This document shows, one piece after another, positions 24,592-33,850 of a stretch of DNA of 42,120 nt. A program made the translations under genes and the position numbers. Position 1 is the stretch's first letter, and each line of letters begins with the position of its first letter. The notes under the pieces are model-generated. The model ran no database searches. It saw only the letters and a list, made by a program, of their open reading frames with translations, and was not told the DNA's origin. Origin of the DNA: Brevundimonas fluminis. Lineage in GTDB: Bacteria; Pseudomonadota; Alphaproteobacteria; Caulobacterales; Caulobacteraceae. The stretch is taken from positions 1 to 42,120 of the forward strand of contig NZ_RQWJ01000007.1 of assembly GCF_003934285.1 (NCBI RefSeq), in the 5' to 3' direction.

Positions 24592-25747
24592 GGGACGCCT
24601 CGTGGAACGTCTTGCGCAGAAGGGCGGACCCGCGCGGCGCGGCCTTAAGTGCCGCCACGATCCGCCCGGCGGAGCGGCCGTCGCCATAGGGGTTGACCGT
24701 CCCGGTCGCGTCCGTCCTCAGCGCCCGGTCGATCGCGGCGGCGATGGAGTCGGCTCGGGCGGGGGTGCGGATGACCGAGGTCGCGACCAGCCGGCCGGCC
24801 TGGCGGTCGCCGACGTCGACCGTCGGCACGCCCAGGGACGGGGCCTCATAGAGGCCGCTGGAAGAATTGCCGACCACCGCGTCGACTTGGGCCATCAGGG
24901 ATAGGTAGCGCACCTGGCCGAGGGAGGTGTGCAGGCGCACCTGCGGCCGGCCGACCGCCCAAGCGTCCAAGGCGGTGTTTACGGCGTGGTTGCCGGGGTC
25001 GGCGTTGGGCCGGGTGATCCAGATCATCACGTCGTCCGCCAGCCGGCTCAAGGCGTCCAGGAGCTGGGTCAGTTCGCCCCCGCCGCGGTCGGCCTCCAGC
25101 GTCACCGGATGGAAGGTGACCAGGATGTTGCGCGGTCCCAGCGGCGCACCCAACGCGGCCTCCAGCTCCTCTCCAGTTAGCAGCTCGGAGCGCAAAAGGT
25201 GGTCCAGGCCGGGGCTGCCGACGACGAGAATCCGTGCCGGATCCTCGCCCATCTGACGCACGCGGGCGGCCGACTGGGCGTTGGTGGTCAGGTGCAGGTG
25301 CGCCATCTTGGTCAGGGCGTGACGGATGGCCTCGTCGAAGGCGCCTTCGGTCACGTCGCCGCCGGCGATGTGGGCGATCGGCACATTGTGGACCAAGGCC
25401 GCTTGGGCCGCCGCCAAGATTTCGAACCTGTCGCCCAGCATCAGCATGACGTCAGGGCGCAGGTCGACCAGCGCTCGCGAAACGCCTTCCACGCCGCGAC
25501 CCATGGCGCGCGCCACGTCGACGGGCGCGTCGCCGTCCAGCCCCAAGGGCACGCGGGCGTCGACGGTGAATCCATCCGCCTCGATCCGATCGACGGTCAT
25601 GCCGAATCGAGGTTCCAGATGCATGCCCGTGGCGATCACCTGAAGCGTCACGTCCGGATCGGCGCGCAGGTCATGCATGACCCATTGCAGCAAGCCGTAT
25701 TCGGCGCGGCTGCCCGTCACCACGCAGACTGTCAGGGGCGAGGTCAC
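24584..25747 (-). CDS. legG: NeuC-family hydrolysing nucleotide-sugar 2-epimerase (LegG)
   Basis: This 387-residue protein begins VCVVTGSRAEYGLLQWVMHD, the classical NeuC start. IAHIAGGDVTEGAFDEAIRH and VVGNSSSGLYEAPSLGVPTV are further family signatures. It removes the nucleotide and inverts C2 to give the free 2,4-diacetamido mannose-type sugar used by the synthase. The start is GTG 25747 because GTGA overlaps the legC stop. The same frame extends upstream without homology. A bacterium using it on UDP-GlcNAc would make sialic acid; legB and legC argue against that here. Confidence 0.92.
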   Translation of the reverse strand: MTSPLTVCVVTGSRAEYGLLQWVMHDLRADPDVTLQVIATGMHLEPRFGMTVDRIEADGFTVDARVPLGLDGDAPVDVARAMGRGVEGVSRALVDLRPDVMLMLGDRFEILAAAQAALVHNVPIAHIAGGDVTEGAFDEAIRHALTKMAHLHLTTNAQSAARVRQMGEDPARILVVGSPGLDHLLRSELLTGEELEAALGAPLGPRNILVTFHPVTLEADRGGGELTQLLDALSRLADDVMIWITRPNADPGNHAVNTALDAWAVGRPQVRLHTSLGQVRYLSLMAQVDAVVGNSSSGLYEAPSLGVPTVDVGDRQAGRLVATSVIRTPARADSIAAAIDRALRTDATGTVNPYGDGRSAGRIVAALKAAPRGSALLRKTFHEASHV

Positions 25748-26943
25748 GCGTCGACCAGCTTGGGGCTGGATGGCAGGTTGATGACGGTGGCTTCCAGCCG
25801 CTCGGCCACCACAAGGTCGGCGCGAGGGCAGTCGGCGTACATCGGCAGTCGGTGCATCAGGGTCCAGATTGGTCGCGACATGTAGCCGGCGTCGTTCAGC
25901 CGTTCCAACACGCGGTCGCGACTCTCCAAATCGGCGTCGTCCAGCACGATGGCGTTGAGCCAATAGTTGCTGTGCGTGCCCTCGGGCTCGGCCAGGAAGC
26001 GCACGCCCTGGACCTCCTTGAAGGCGGCGGCGTAGCGCGCGGCCAGGTCGCGCTTGCGCCGGATCATGTCGTCCAGCCGCTCCAGCTGGGCGCAGCCCAA
26101 AGCCGCGTTCAGATTGGGCATGCGGTAGTTGTAACCGATTTGGTCGTGGATGAAGCTCCAGCGGTGGGGCACGCGCGCGGTGGTGGTCAGGTGCTTGGCC
26201 CGCCGGCCCAGTTCGGCGTCGTTGGTCAGGATCGCCCCGCCGCCGCCGGTGGTGACCACCTTGTTGCCGTTGAAGCTGAGCGCCGCCACCCGCCCCCGCC
26301 CGCCGGTGTGCGCGCCCTTGTACAACGAACCCAGCGATTCCGCGGCGTCCTCCACTAGCGCCAGGTTCCAGCGCACGGTCACCGCCTCGATCGCGTCCAG
26401 GTCGCAGGGGTGGCCGAAGGCGTGCATCACCACCAGGGCTCGGATCGGCGCGCCGGTCGCGCGATTGTGGCAGACCCCTTCGCGCAGCTCGGCGACCGCC
26501 TGCAGGTGCGCCTCAAGCCGCCCGGCGTCGACGCCCAGGGAAACTGGCTCGGAGTCCACGAAATGGGGCCGGGCGCCGGCATATGACACGGCGTTGGCGG
26601 TGGCGATGAATGTGAGGTCGGGTATCAGCACCTCGTCGCCCGGTTTGACCCCGACCAGATCCAGGCAGATGTGCAGAGCCGCGGTGCCATTGGCCACCGC
26701 GACCGCCCGCTCGACCCCGGCGATGCGCGCCAGATCGGCCTCGATGCGATCGACGTAGCCCCCCACCGAGGACACCCAACCGGTGTCCAGACAGTCCTTG
26801 ACATAGTCCCACTCGCGCCCGCGGAACTCCGGCTCATGCAGGGGCATGACGCCGTCAGTCGGGCCCAGCACCTCGCGGACCGCCGCCAGGATGCGGTCGG
26901 CGAGAGCGGAGGTCTGGACGGCGGCGGCGCTGGACTGGGTCAT
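25744..26943 (-). CDS. legC: LegC-family PLP-dependent aminotransferase
   Basis: This 399-residue DegT/DnrJ/EryC1-type aminotransferase adds the 4-amino group to the 4-keto sugar from LegB. LHEPEFRGREWDYVKDCLDT and TGWVSSVGGYVDRIE (about 54-68) are typical of the LegC subgroup. The PLP lysine is Lys228 in SFNGNKVVTTGGGG, and VEDAAESLGS at 197-206 supplies the PLP-contacting aspartate. ATG 26943 lies 2 bases after the legB stop. It is the only DegT-type aminotransferase in the window. Confidence 0.92.
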   Translation of the reverse strand: MTQSSAAAVQTSALADRILAAVREVLGPTDGVMPLHEPEFRGREWDYVKDCLDTGWVSSVGGYVDRIEADLARIAGVERAVAVANGTAALHICLDLVGVKPGDEVLIPDLTFIATANAVSYAGARPHFVDSEPVSLGVDAGRLEAHLQAVAELREGVCHNRATGAPIRALVVMHAFGHPCDLDAIEAVTVRWNLALVEDAAESLGSLYKGAHTGGRGRVAALSFNGNKVVTTGGGGAILTNDAELGRRAKHLTTTARVPHRWSFIHDQIGYNYRMPNLNAALGCAQLERLDDMIRRKRDLAARYAAAFKEVQGVRFLAEPEGTHSNYWLNAIVLDDADLESRDRVLERLNDAGYMSRPIWTLMHRLPMYADCPRADLVVAERLEATVINLPSSPKLVDA

Positions 26944-26945
26944 GG

Positions 26946-27956
26946 TCAGATGTTGTAGACGTCCGCCTTGAAGCGGGCGAGGTTGCGGGGGTCGCTGAAC
27001 CAGTCGATCGTCTGGCTCAGACCTCGGCGCAAGCCCTCTACGCCCGGGAACTCGGGCCGCCAGCCGGTCAGTTCGGTGACCCGGGCGTTGGAGCCCCACA
27101 GACGCTCGACCTCGCTGCCGGCGGGCCGCATACGCTGCTCGTCGGTGACGAACTCGACCTCGCGGCCCATCAGCTCGGCGATCAGGCGTGCGGTGTCGCC
27201 GATCGAGATCTCGTAGTCGCTGGCGACATTGACTACCTGGCCTAGGGCGGCGTCGCATTCTGCGACGGCGACGAATCCGCGCACTGTGTCGTGCACATAG
27301 TTGAAGTCGCGCGTCGGATGGATGGCGCCGAGCTTGATGGAGGTCGCGCCCGCAGCGATCTGGGTGATGATGGTCGGGATCACCGCGCGGGCCGATTGGC
27401 GCGGGCCATAGGTGTTGAACGGGCGGATTACCGATACCGGCGTTTCGAACGAGGCATGATAGCTGAGCGCCATCTGGTCGGCACCGATCTTGGATGCCGA
27501 ATAGGGCGATTGGCCCTGAAGCGGATGGCCCTCGGTGATCGGCACGAAGCGTGCGGTGCCGTAGACCTCGCTGGTGGATGTGTGGACCACCCGTTCGACG
27601 CCCAGATCCCGCGCCGCCTGGACGACGTTCAGCGTCCCCTTGACGTTGGTGTCCACATAGGTGTCGGGCGAGTGATAGCTGTACGGAATGGCGATCAGGG
27701 CGGCCAGGTGCAGGACGACGTCGCATCCGCGCATGGCCGCGCGCACGCCGTGCGGATCGCGGACGTCGCCTGCGAAGACGTCAAGCGCGCCCTTCACGTC
27801 CGGCGAGACTTGATCCAGCCAGCCCCAGCTGTTGAAGCTGTTGTAGTAGACGAAGGCCCGCACGTCGCAGCCTTGGGCGACCAAGTGCTCGGCCAGGTGT
27901 GACCCGATGAAGCCGTCGGCCCCCGTGAGCAGGATTTTCTTGCCCTTGATGTTCAT
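26946..27956 (-). CDS. legB: LegB-type NAD-dependent nucleotide-sugar 4,6-dehydratase
   Basis: This 336-residue extended SDR has TGADGFIGSHLAEHL from residue 11, the catalytic pair Tyr152/Lys156 in PYSASKIGAD, and the GPRQSARAVIPTIITQI segment of this dehydratase family. In the GDP route it converts GDP-GlcNAc to the 4-keto-6-deoxy intermediate. FVYYNSFNSWGWLDQ near 35-49 is a strong mark of the LegB subgroup. ATG 27956 is 17 bases after the preceding acetyltransferase stop. Confidence 0.92.
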   Translation of the reverse strand: MNIKGKKILLTGADGFIGSHLAEHLVAQGCDVRAFVYYNSFNSWGWLDQVSPDVKGALDVFAGDVRDPHGVRAAMRGCDVVLHLAALIAIPYSYHSPDTYVDTNVKGTLNVVQAARDLGVERVVHTSTSEVYGTARFVPITEGHPLQGQSPYSASKIGADQMALSYHASFETPVSVIRPFNTYGPRQSARAVIPTIITQIAAGATSIKLGAIHPTRDFNYVHDTVRGFVAVAECDAALGQVVNVASDYEISIGDTARLIAELMGREVEFVTDEQRMRPAGSEVERLWGSNARVTELTGWRPEFPGVEGLRRGLSQTIDWFSDPRNLARFKADVYNI

Positions 27957-27973
27957 GTCGTCTCGTTGGTTCC

Positions 27974-28615
27974 TCACGCGCGCGCGGTGACGCGTTGCAG
28001 TTCGCGGCCCGGCACATAGGCCAGGATGTCTTCTGGGCCGGGGATGCGCGTCAGCTGATCGTCCGCCAGCACGTAACGATCCTCTGTGACCGGACAGACC
28101 CACTCGCCGGACCCGGACAGCGGGAGCGGAATCTTGTCCCCATAGGCCGAGACCCAGCCCACCTGGCGCGCTGGCGACCCGATCAGCAGCGCCCAGTCCG
28201 GGCAATCCCGCGTCAGCGTGGCGCCGGCACCCACGAAGGCGCCGCGACCGACGGCGACGCCCGGGACGACCGTGCAATTCGCGCCCAGCGTCGCGCCCGT
28301 GCCGACCCGCGTCTTGACGAACACCTGGCGACGGCTGACCGCGGCGCGGGGGAAAGCGATGTGGGTGAACACCATAAACGGGGCGCAGAAGACGAAATCC
28401 TCAAGCTCGACGTGCGACCACACCGAAACCGAGTTGCCAAGCCGGCAGCCGTTCCCGACCACACCCGTGCGGCCGACGTAGCAGTTCTGTCCAAGGTTGT
28501 TGTTCTCGCCAATCACGGCGCCGGACTCGACGTGACAGAAATGCCAGATCGCCGTGAAGTCGCCGACGCTCGCGCCTTCATCGACGAATGCGGTCGGATG
28601 AACCTTGATCGCCAT
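27974..28615 (-). CDS. wbpD: WbpD-like hexapeptide N-acetyltransferase
   Basis: This 213-residue left-handed beta-helix acyltransferase starts MAIKVHPTAFVDEGASVGDF. It shows regular hexapeptide rungs (VIGENNNLGQNCYVGRTGVV; GNGCRLGNSVSVWSHVELED) and the loop FTHIAFPRAAVSRR, typical of WbpD-type enzymes that acetylate the 3-amino group of UDP-GlcNAc3NA. Lying next to wbpA supports this. However, WbpB, WbpE and WbpI partners are not recognised in the window, so another amino-sugar substrate is possible. Confidence 0.78.
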   Translation of the reverse strand: MAIKVHPTAFVDEGASVGDFTAIWHFCHVESGAVIGENNNLGQNCYVGRTGVVGNGCRLGNSVSVWSHVELEDFVFCAPFMVFTHIAFPRAAVSRRQVFVKTRVGTGATLGANCTVVPGVAVGRGAFVGAGATLTRDCPDWALLIGSPARQVGWVSAYGDKIPLPLSGSGEWVCPVTEDRYVLADDQLTRIPGPEDILAYVPGRELQRVTARA

Positions 28616-28637
28616 GCGTCCTCCCCGCCCCGGCCCG

Positions 28638-29951
28638 TCAGGCCTTAATGATGTTGTCTTCGCCGCGGCGAAAGCGCCCGCGCGCGTCGACGATCAAGGC
28701 AGCGTGACGACCGATCAAATCGTAGTCGAACCGGTCATGGTCTGTCGCCAGCAGCACGCAGTCGTATGCGGCGAGCACATCCGGCGTCAGCGTCTTGCTG
28801 TCGAGCTCGAACTTGTGCTCACGCATCTTGGGGAAGCTGGCAATATGGGGGTCGCTGTAGTCGACGTGGGCGCCGAGGTCGCGCAGCTTTTCCATCAGGA
28901 TGACCGACGGGCTCTCGCGCATGTCGTCGACGTTCTTCTTGTACGCGATGCCCAGGACCAGCACCCTGCTGCCGCGCACGGACTTGAGCCGCTCGTTCAG
29001 CGCATGGGTGAGTTTGGCCACGACGTAGTCGGGCATGGCCGAGTTGACCTCGCCCGCCAGCTCAATGAAGCGGGTGTGCAGCCCGTACTCGCGCGCCTTC
29101 CAGGTCAGGTAGAAGGGGTCGATGGGGATGCAGTGGCCGCCCAGACCCGGTCCCGGCCAGTAGGGCACGAAGCCGAAAGGTTTGGTGGCCGCCGCGCCGA
29201 TAACCTCGTGGATGTCGATGCCCATCCGGTCGGCGACGATCTTCATCTCATTGACGAGGCCGATGTTGACCGCTCTGTGGATGTTCTCCAGCAGCTTGGT
29301 CAGCTCCGCCGCGCGGGTGGAACTGACCGGCACGACGCGATCGATCACCTGGCCGTACAGGGCAAGGCCGACCTCGAGGCAGACGGGCGTGACGCCGCCG
29401 CAGACCTTGGGAATGGTGTTGGTGGTGAAATTCGGATTGCCCGGATCCTCGCGCTCCGGCGAGTAGACCAAAAAGGTCGTCTCTCCGACCCTCAGGCCGA
29501 CGGCCTCGAGGCGAGGCAGAAGTTCCTCGTCGGTCGTGCCGGGGTAGGTGGTGCTCTCTAGGGACATCACCTGCCCCTCACGCATGTACGGCGTCAGGCT
29601 GTCCACTGTGTCCAGCACGAAGCTGAGGTCCGGCTCCCGGTACTTGTTCAGCGGCGTGGGGACGGAGAGAATGAGGGCGTCGGCCTCCGGCGTCCGCGAG
29701 AAGTCGGTCGTGGCCTGGAAACCGACCTCGCGCATCGCGGCGACATCTGACGCGGCTATATGCTCAATATAGCTCTCTCCTCGATTGAGCGAGTCGACCT
29801 TTTCCGGCGCAATATCAAGACCGAGGACGCGGTACCCCATCTGTGAGAAGCGGATGGCAAGAGGCAGGCCCACGTAGCCCAGTCCGACGATGCCTATGAC
29901 GGCGGTGCGGTCGCGAAGACGACCAAGGAGTTGGGCGGCGAAGGTGCTCAT
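28638..29951 (-). CDS. wbpA: UDP-N-acetylglucosamine 6-dehydrogenase (WbpA type)
   Basis: This 437-residue UDP-sugar dehydrogenase has GLGYVGLP at 23-30, [14 protein letters not shown] near 133-146, and the catalytic Cys274 in [20 protein letters not shown]. The ESTTYPGT motif and [10 protein letters not shown] are typical of the WbpA/UDP-GlcNAc group and differ from ugd in this window (GGSCFPKD). It would make UDP-GlcNAcA. ATG 29951 is 113 bases after the stop of the initiating transferase gene, so an internal promoter is possible. Confidence 0.88.
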   Translation of the reverse strand: MSTFAAQLLGRLRDRTAVIGIVGLGYVGLPLAIRFSQMGYRVLGLDIAPEKVDSLNRGESYIEHIAASDVAAMREVGFQATTDFSRTPEADALILSVPTPLNKYREPDLSFVLDTVDSLTPYMREGQVMSLESTTYPGTTDEELLPRLEAVGLRVGETTFLVYSPEREDPGNPNFTTNTIPKVCGGVTPVCLEVGLALYGQVIDRVVPVSSTRAAELTKLLENIHRAVNIGLVNEMKIVADRMGIDIHEVIGAAATKPFGFVPYWPGPGLGGHCIPIDPFYLTWKAREYGLHTRFIELAGEVNSAMPDYVVAKLTHALNERLKSVRGSRVLVLGIAYKKNVDDMRESPSVILMEKLRDLGAHVDYSDPHIASFPKMREHKFELDSKTLTPDVLAAYDCVLLATDHDRFDYDLIGRHAALIVDARGRFRRGEDNIIKA

Positions 29952-30007
29952 GAAGTCATTGTCTGTTGAGAACTCGGGAAACGGGCATCCGGTCGGAATG
30001 TTCTGAG

Positions 30008-30032
30008 GCCACCAGTCGAAATGACTGGAGGC
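30008..30032. terminator. imperfect hairpin between the initiating transferase and wbpA
   Basis: GCCACCAGTC (30008-30017) can pair with GACTGGAGGC (30023-30032) around GAAAT, with one internal mismatch. On the minus strand, the direction of the operon, no T tract follows, so it may be an attenuator or RNA-processing hairpin and not a terminator. On the plus strand a loosely T-rich stretch follows, but no plus-strand gene ends nearby. Confidence 0.25.
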
Positions 30033-30064
30033 TACTGTTGTATTTTGATCAGGATGCTGGCGCG

Positions 30065-31513
30065 CTACCTCGCGCCAAAACCCGACGCTAGCGTCCAGAT
30101 GGTTCGTATCAGTATCTGGACATCCAAGGCGAACGAGAAATTCTTAATGTAAAACAGATCAAGCTCAACCTTCGCTCTCGTTTCGGCCAAGTCCGACGCG
30201 TACCCACCGCGCACCTGTGCCCAGCCTGTAATCCCGGGGCGAACGAGGTACCGGTATGAATAGGTCGGCAGCTCCGCGCTATACGCCTCGCTCAGCAATC
30301 GCCATTCGGGCCTGGGGCCTATGATACTCATGTCGCCGGCCAGCACGTTCCAGAGCTGCGGCAGTTCGTCAATTCGATATTTCCGAAAAAGGCGGCCAGC
30401 GGGAGTAACACGATCCGCATTAGACGAGTTCGTGGCAGCGGCCGTCTCGTTGGGAAGCGCCGGCCTCATCGTCCGGAGCTTGTACATACGGAATACTCGA
30501 CCGCCCAAGCCAACCCGTTCCTGAACGAACAGCACCGGGCGCCCCATGGTCACTGCAATGACGACGCATGCCGCAGCCAGGAGAGGAACCGCGACAGGAA
30601 GGGCGATCACCACCAGGGCGACGTCCATGATGCGCTTCCGGGTCCGATATGACGTCAGCCCACGGTTCTGCACATGCTGGGGGTCAAAATGCTCCAAGCA
30701 CGTCCGGCCCTCAACCTCCTCGATGAATTCGGCCAGATGGCGCACGGGACGCCCCATCAGCATGGTGTTCGAAAGAACTTTCGACCAGCCGACGGGCAAC
30801 AATCCCATATCGGGCGTCAGGATGAGATCGTAGTCCAGCAGGTTCGAGCGGGGCTCTTCTATCCAATCGAAGCGGCCTTCCAACCGGTCCATCAGCGGAT
30901 GCCATGGACCGACGGCGGCAATGCGCGCCTTGACCCCGTCGTTCGCCAGCCACACGACAAGCGGCGCCAACACGCAGGAGACGAGCGCCGCCGTTAGCAT
31001 CACCTGGTTCGAATAAGGCAGTCGCAATGCAAGGATCAGGAATGACAGAGCACCATGCACGAGCAGGACCCTTGTAAGGCCGATTGCGATTTTTCGGTCT
31101 AGGCGGCCCTGTAATCTGAATGCGCTGATCACCACGAGCGCATTTGCAGACGCTGGCAACATGATAGTGGGATGCCAAGCGACGCCAAGCATCACGCCCA
31201 AGGGCCCGCCATGGAAGGTGGCAGCATACCCGATAGGCAGTGCGACCAAGGCGAAACCCGTCAGAAGACCGATACGCCCAAAGGCGACAAGCAAGGGGAT
31301 TTTCCCGCCTGCACGCGTCACAGGCAGGCGCGCGTTCGCCGCCTCGCTCAAGCGAAAGCCCCGGAAGGCGCGGCCCCATGCAGTAGCATCATGTTCTCCA
31401 CGATTACGATCACGCGGACGGATAAAGGGTTCCGTCGCTCGTGTGCGCTCGGCGCGCGATATGCCGGCTCTTCCCGACAGTTTGATGATGGCCACCAGAA
31501 TGCAAAAGGCCAA
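30065..31513 (-). CDS. polyprenyl glycosylphosphotransferase (initiating enzyme)
   Basis: This membrane protein of up to 482 residues transfers a sugar-1-phosphate to undecaprenyl phosphate, starting the repeat unit. Four hydrophobic segments lie at about 73-190. A cytoplasmic domain and a further membrane helix ([19 protein letters not shown]) precede the catalytic domain. That domain contains [36 protein letters not shown] and GPRPEW, with the catalytic Asp-Glu in DELPQ. This is the WbaP/WcaJ family. The start is uncertain: TTG 31513 gives the longest frame, and GTG 31321 just before the first membrane segment is an alternative. Neither has a strong ribosome-binding site. It heads the legionaminic operon. 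Confidence 0.88.
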   Translation of the reverse strand: MAFCILVAIIKLSGRAGISRAERTRATEPFIRPRDRNRGEHDATAWGRAFRGFRLSEAANARLPVTRAGGKIPLLVAFGRIGLLTGFALVALPIGYAATFHGGPLGVMLGVAWHPTIMLPASANALVVISAFRLQGRLDRKIAIGLTRVLLVHGALSFLILALRLPYSNQVMLTAALVSCVLAPLVVWLANDGVKARIAAVGPWHPLMDRLEGRFDWIEEPRSNLLDYDLILTPDMGLLPVGWSKVLSNTMLMGRPVRHLAEFIEEVEGRTCLEHFDPQHVQNRGLTSYRTRKRIMDVALVVIALPVAVPLLAAACVVIAVTMGRPVLFVQERVGLGGRVFRMYKLRTMRPALPNETAAATNSSNADRVTPAGRLFRKYRIDELPQLWNVLAGDMSIIGPRPEWRLLSEAYSAELPTYSYRYLVRPGITGWAQVRGGYASDLAETRAKVELDLFYIKNFSFALDVQILIRTIWTLASGFGAR

Positions 31514-31556
31514 CCCCCAGCGAAGCGGTCTCGCTCTTCCCCTTATGATGGGCTAA

Positions 31557-31572
31557 GGCGCAGGTCTGCGCC
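31557..31572. promoter_or_regulatory. inverted repeat in the divergent region before wzc
   Basis: GGCGCA and TGCGCC flank a 4-base spacer as a perfect inverted repeat. It lies in the 102-base space between the divergent glycosylphosphotransferase and wzc, 44 bases before the wzc ATG. The location suits an operator controlling both operons, but in such GC-rich DNA a 6+6 repeat can arise by chance. Confidence 0.3.
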
Positions 31573-31615
31573 GCTAGTCCGAGCGCCGGAGCAGATGGTC
31601 AAGGCGAGTTGAGAG

Positions 31616-33850
31616 ATGTCCGTGAACGGCGAAATTCCGTTGAAACGCAATGCCCCCGACAGGCATCAGGATGATTTTTGGGGCGCACCGGTAACGGACA
31701 GATCTCAAGAGGGCAACCTATTTGAGATTGCTCACTATTGGCGCCTCGCAGTCAAGTATCGGTGGATAATCGCAGGTTCTTTCTTGCTCGCGCTGCTTGC
31801 GGGAGTGGCCATTACGCTGCTGATGACACCGATATACAGTGCCAGCGCGACGCTTCAAATCGACCGTGAGACCGCGCGCGTCCTGAACGTCGACGATGTG
31901 CAGCCGCGTGAGTCCCAAGGCTACGGCGAGGAATTTTTCCAAACTCAATATGGTCTGCTGCGAAGCCGCTCCCTAGCCGAGCGCGTCGTCGACAGCCTCG
32001 GACTCGCCGCATCGAACTCGTTTCTGGAGCAGATGGGCGCGACGCCGCCGGTGCGGGGGGATCGAACGGCTGCTGAGTACGCCCGGATCCGCCGGGAAGC
32101 GGTGGTCAGCGTAGTGATGACGAACTTCTCGGTCTCGCCCGTGAGGGGGTCCCGCTTGGTCCAGATAACCTTTGACAGTCCGGTCCCGGCCCTGTCTGCC
32201 CGGGTCGTCAATGCCTACGCTGAGAACTTCATCCAAGCAAACCTTGACCGACGCTTTGAGTCCTCCTCGTTCGCGCGAGAGTTCCTTGAGGAGCAGATTG
32301 GGCAAACCAAAGCGAAGCTTGAGGAAACCGAACGCGCCCTGGTCGACTACGCCACCGCGCAAGGCATCGTTAACCTGTCCGAGCCGGGGCCTGATGGATC
32401 TGGCCAGACGCAGTCATTGGCCGGGACGAACCTCTCTGCGCTGAACGCTTCTTTGGCGAGCGCGCGGGCGGCCCGTATCGCGGCGGAGCAGCGATGGCGC
32501 CAAGCACGCGCGGCGCCGCTTTTGAGCCAGCCTGAAGTTCTTCAGAACCAGGCCATTCAACGCCTGACCGAACAGCGCGCGCTGCTGGACGCCCAGTACC
32601 AGCAGCAATCCCGCGTCTACCGCGAAGACTGGCCGAGCCAGGTCCAGTTGCGCAGCCAGATTGAGGAACTTGACGCCCAGATCAGCGACATAGCCCGCGG
32701 AATCCTGTCCTCCATCCAAGGTCAATATGTCGTCGCGGCGAACAATGAGCGAGCGCTCCAGGCTCAGGTCGACGGCCTCACGGACGAGGTTCAGGATCTG
32801 CGCAATCGAAGTGTTGAGTACAACATTCTCCAGCGTGAGGTGGACACGACCAGAACTCTCTACGATGCGCTTCTGGAACGCTACAAAGAGGTCGGCGTCA
32901 CTGGTACCGTCGCCTCGAATAACATTTCTATCGTCGATCAGGCTCAGGTGCCTACCGCCCCATCGAAGCCGAACCTGCTGGTAAACCTGATCCTTGCCTC
33001 GTTGTTGGGCCTCGGTTTGGGCGCGCTCGCGGCCTTCGTCTTGGAGGCGCTCGACGAGACATTGGCGACGCCGGAAGACGCGGAAAGCAAGCTTGGGCTG
33101 CCCATCGTGGGCGTGATTCCCCTGCTGTCCCGCGAGCAGACGCCTCGTGAAGCCCTTGACGATATCCGGTCACCGTTCTCTGAGGCGTACTACTCTCTCC
33201 GCACGGCCCTGCAGTTCTCGACCCCAGACGGCGTGCCGGCCAGCATCCTTGTGACCAGCTCGCGCCCGGCTGAGGGCAAATCCACGACGGCCTACGCCAC
33301 CGCCCTGAACTTGGCTCGGATCGGCAAGCGCGTAGTGCTGATCGACGGGGATTTGCGAAACCCCTCGATGCATCGCATCGTTGGCGTCGAGAACACAGCA
33401 GGCATGAGCAATCTGCTTGCGGGCGCATCAAGCCTCTCACAAGTGGTGCAGGCGACTTCCGAGCCGAACTTGGGAATCGTGCCTTCCGGCCCTCTGCCCC
33501 CGAACCCGGCAGAACTCTGGGGGAGTGATCGCCTGCGCGTGATACTTGCTGACATGCGCCATGAGGTGGACCACGTCGTGATCGACGGACCGCCGGTGCT
33601 CGGCTTCGCGGACGCCCCCCTGCTCTCGTCCGCGGTTGGGGGCACCATTTTCGTCCTGGAATCGCGACGAACACGCCGCGCTCAGGCCAGAGGCGCGCTG
33701 CGTCGCCTGCTGATCGGCAATGGGCACCTTTTGGGAGGTGTACTGACCAAGTTTGACACCAAAGTCACACAATACGGCAGCTACGATTACGCCTATGACT
33801 ACTCTTACGGGGAAGCCGCGAAACAAAGGTCGGACAATGAGGCGGCCTGA
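31616..33850 (+). CDS. wzc: Wzc-type polysaccharide co-polymerase with BY-kinase domain
   Basis: This 744-residue inner-membrane protein controls chain length and export. The Wzz/PCP domain has a first membrane helix at about 49-70 (WIIAGSFLLALLAGVAITLL), a long periplasmic coiled-coil part, a GNVR-like region near 415-455, and a second helix at about 460-485. The cytoplasmic kinase domain carries Walker A SSRPAEGKSTTA near 546-557, Walker A' VVLIDGDLRNP, and Walker B HVVIDGPPVLGFAD. A tyrosine-rich tail near 722-734 (QYGSYDYAYDYSYG) is the expected autophosphorylation cluster. No Wzb-type phosphatase gene is seen nearby. ATG 31616 follows a GAGTTGAGAG purine-rich stretch, and the stop shares one base with the next start. 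Confidence 0.94.
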   Translation: MSVNGEIPLKRNAPDRHQDDFWGAPVTDRSQEGNLFEIAHYWRLAVKYRWIIAGSFLLALLAGVAITLLMTPIYSASATLQIDRETARVLNVDDVQPRESQGYGEEFFQTQYGLLRSRSLAERVVDSLGLAASNSFLEQMGATPPVRGDRTAAEYARIRREAVVSVVMTNFSVSPVRGSRLVQITFDSPVPALSARVVNAYAENFIQANLDRRFESSSFAREFLEEQIGQTKAKLEETERALVDYATAQGIVNLSEPGPDGSGQTQSLAGTNLSALNASLASARAARIAAEQRWRQARAAPLLSQPEVLQNQAIQRLTEQRALLDAQYQQQSRVYREDWPSQVQLRSQIEELDAQISDIARGILSSIQGQYVVAANNERALQAQVDGLTDEVQDLRNRSVEYNILQREVDTTRTLYDALLERYKEVGVTGTVASNNISIVDQAQVPTAPSKPNLLVNLILASLLGLGLGALAAFVLEALDETLATPEDAESKLGLPIVGVIPLLSREQTPREALDDIRSPFSEAYYSLRTALQFSTPDGVPASILVTSSRPAEGKSTTAYATALNLARIGKRVVLIDGDLRNPSMHRIVGVENTAGMSNLLAGASSLSQVVQATSEPNLGIVPSGPLPPNPAELWGSDRLRVILADMRHEVDHVVIDGPPVLGFADAPLLSSAVGGTIFVLESRRTRRAQARGALRRLLIGNGHLLGGVLTKFDTKVTQYGSYDYAYDYSYGEAAKQRSDNEAA

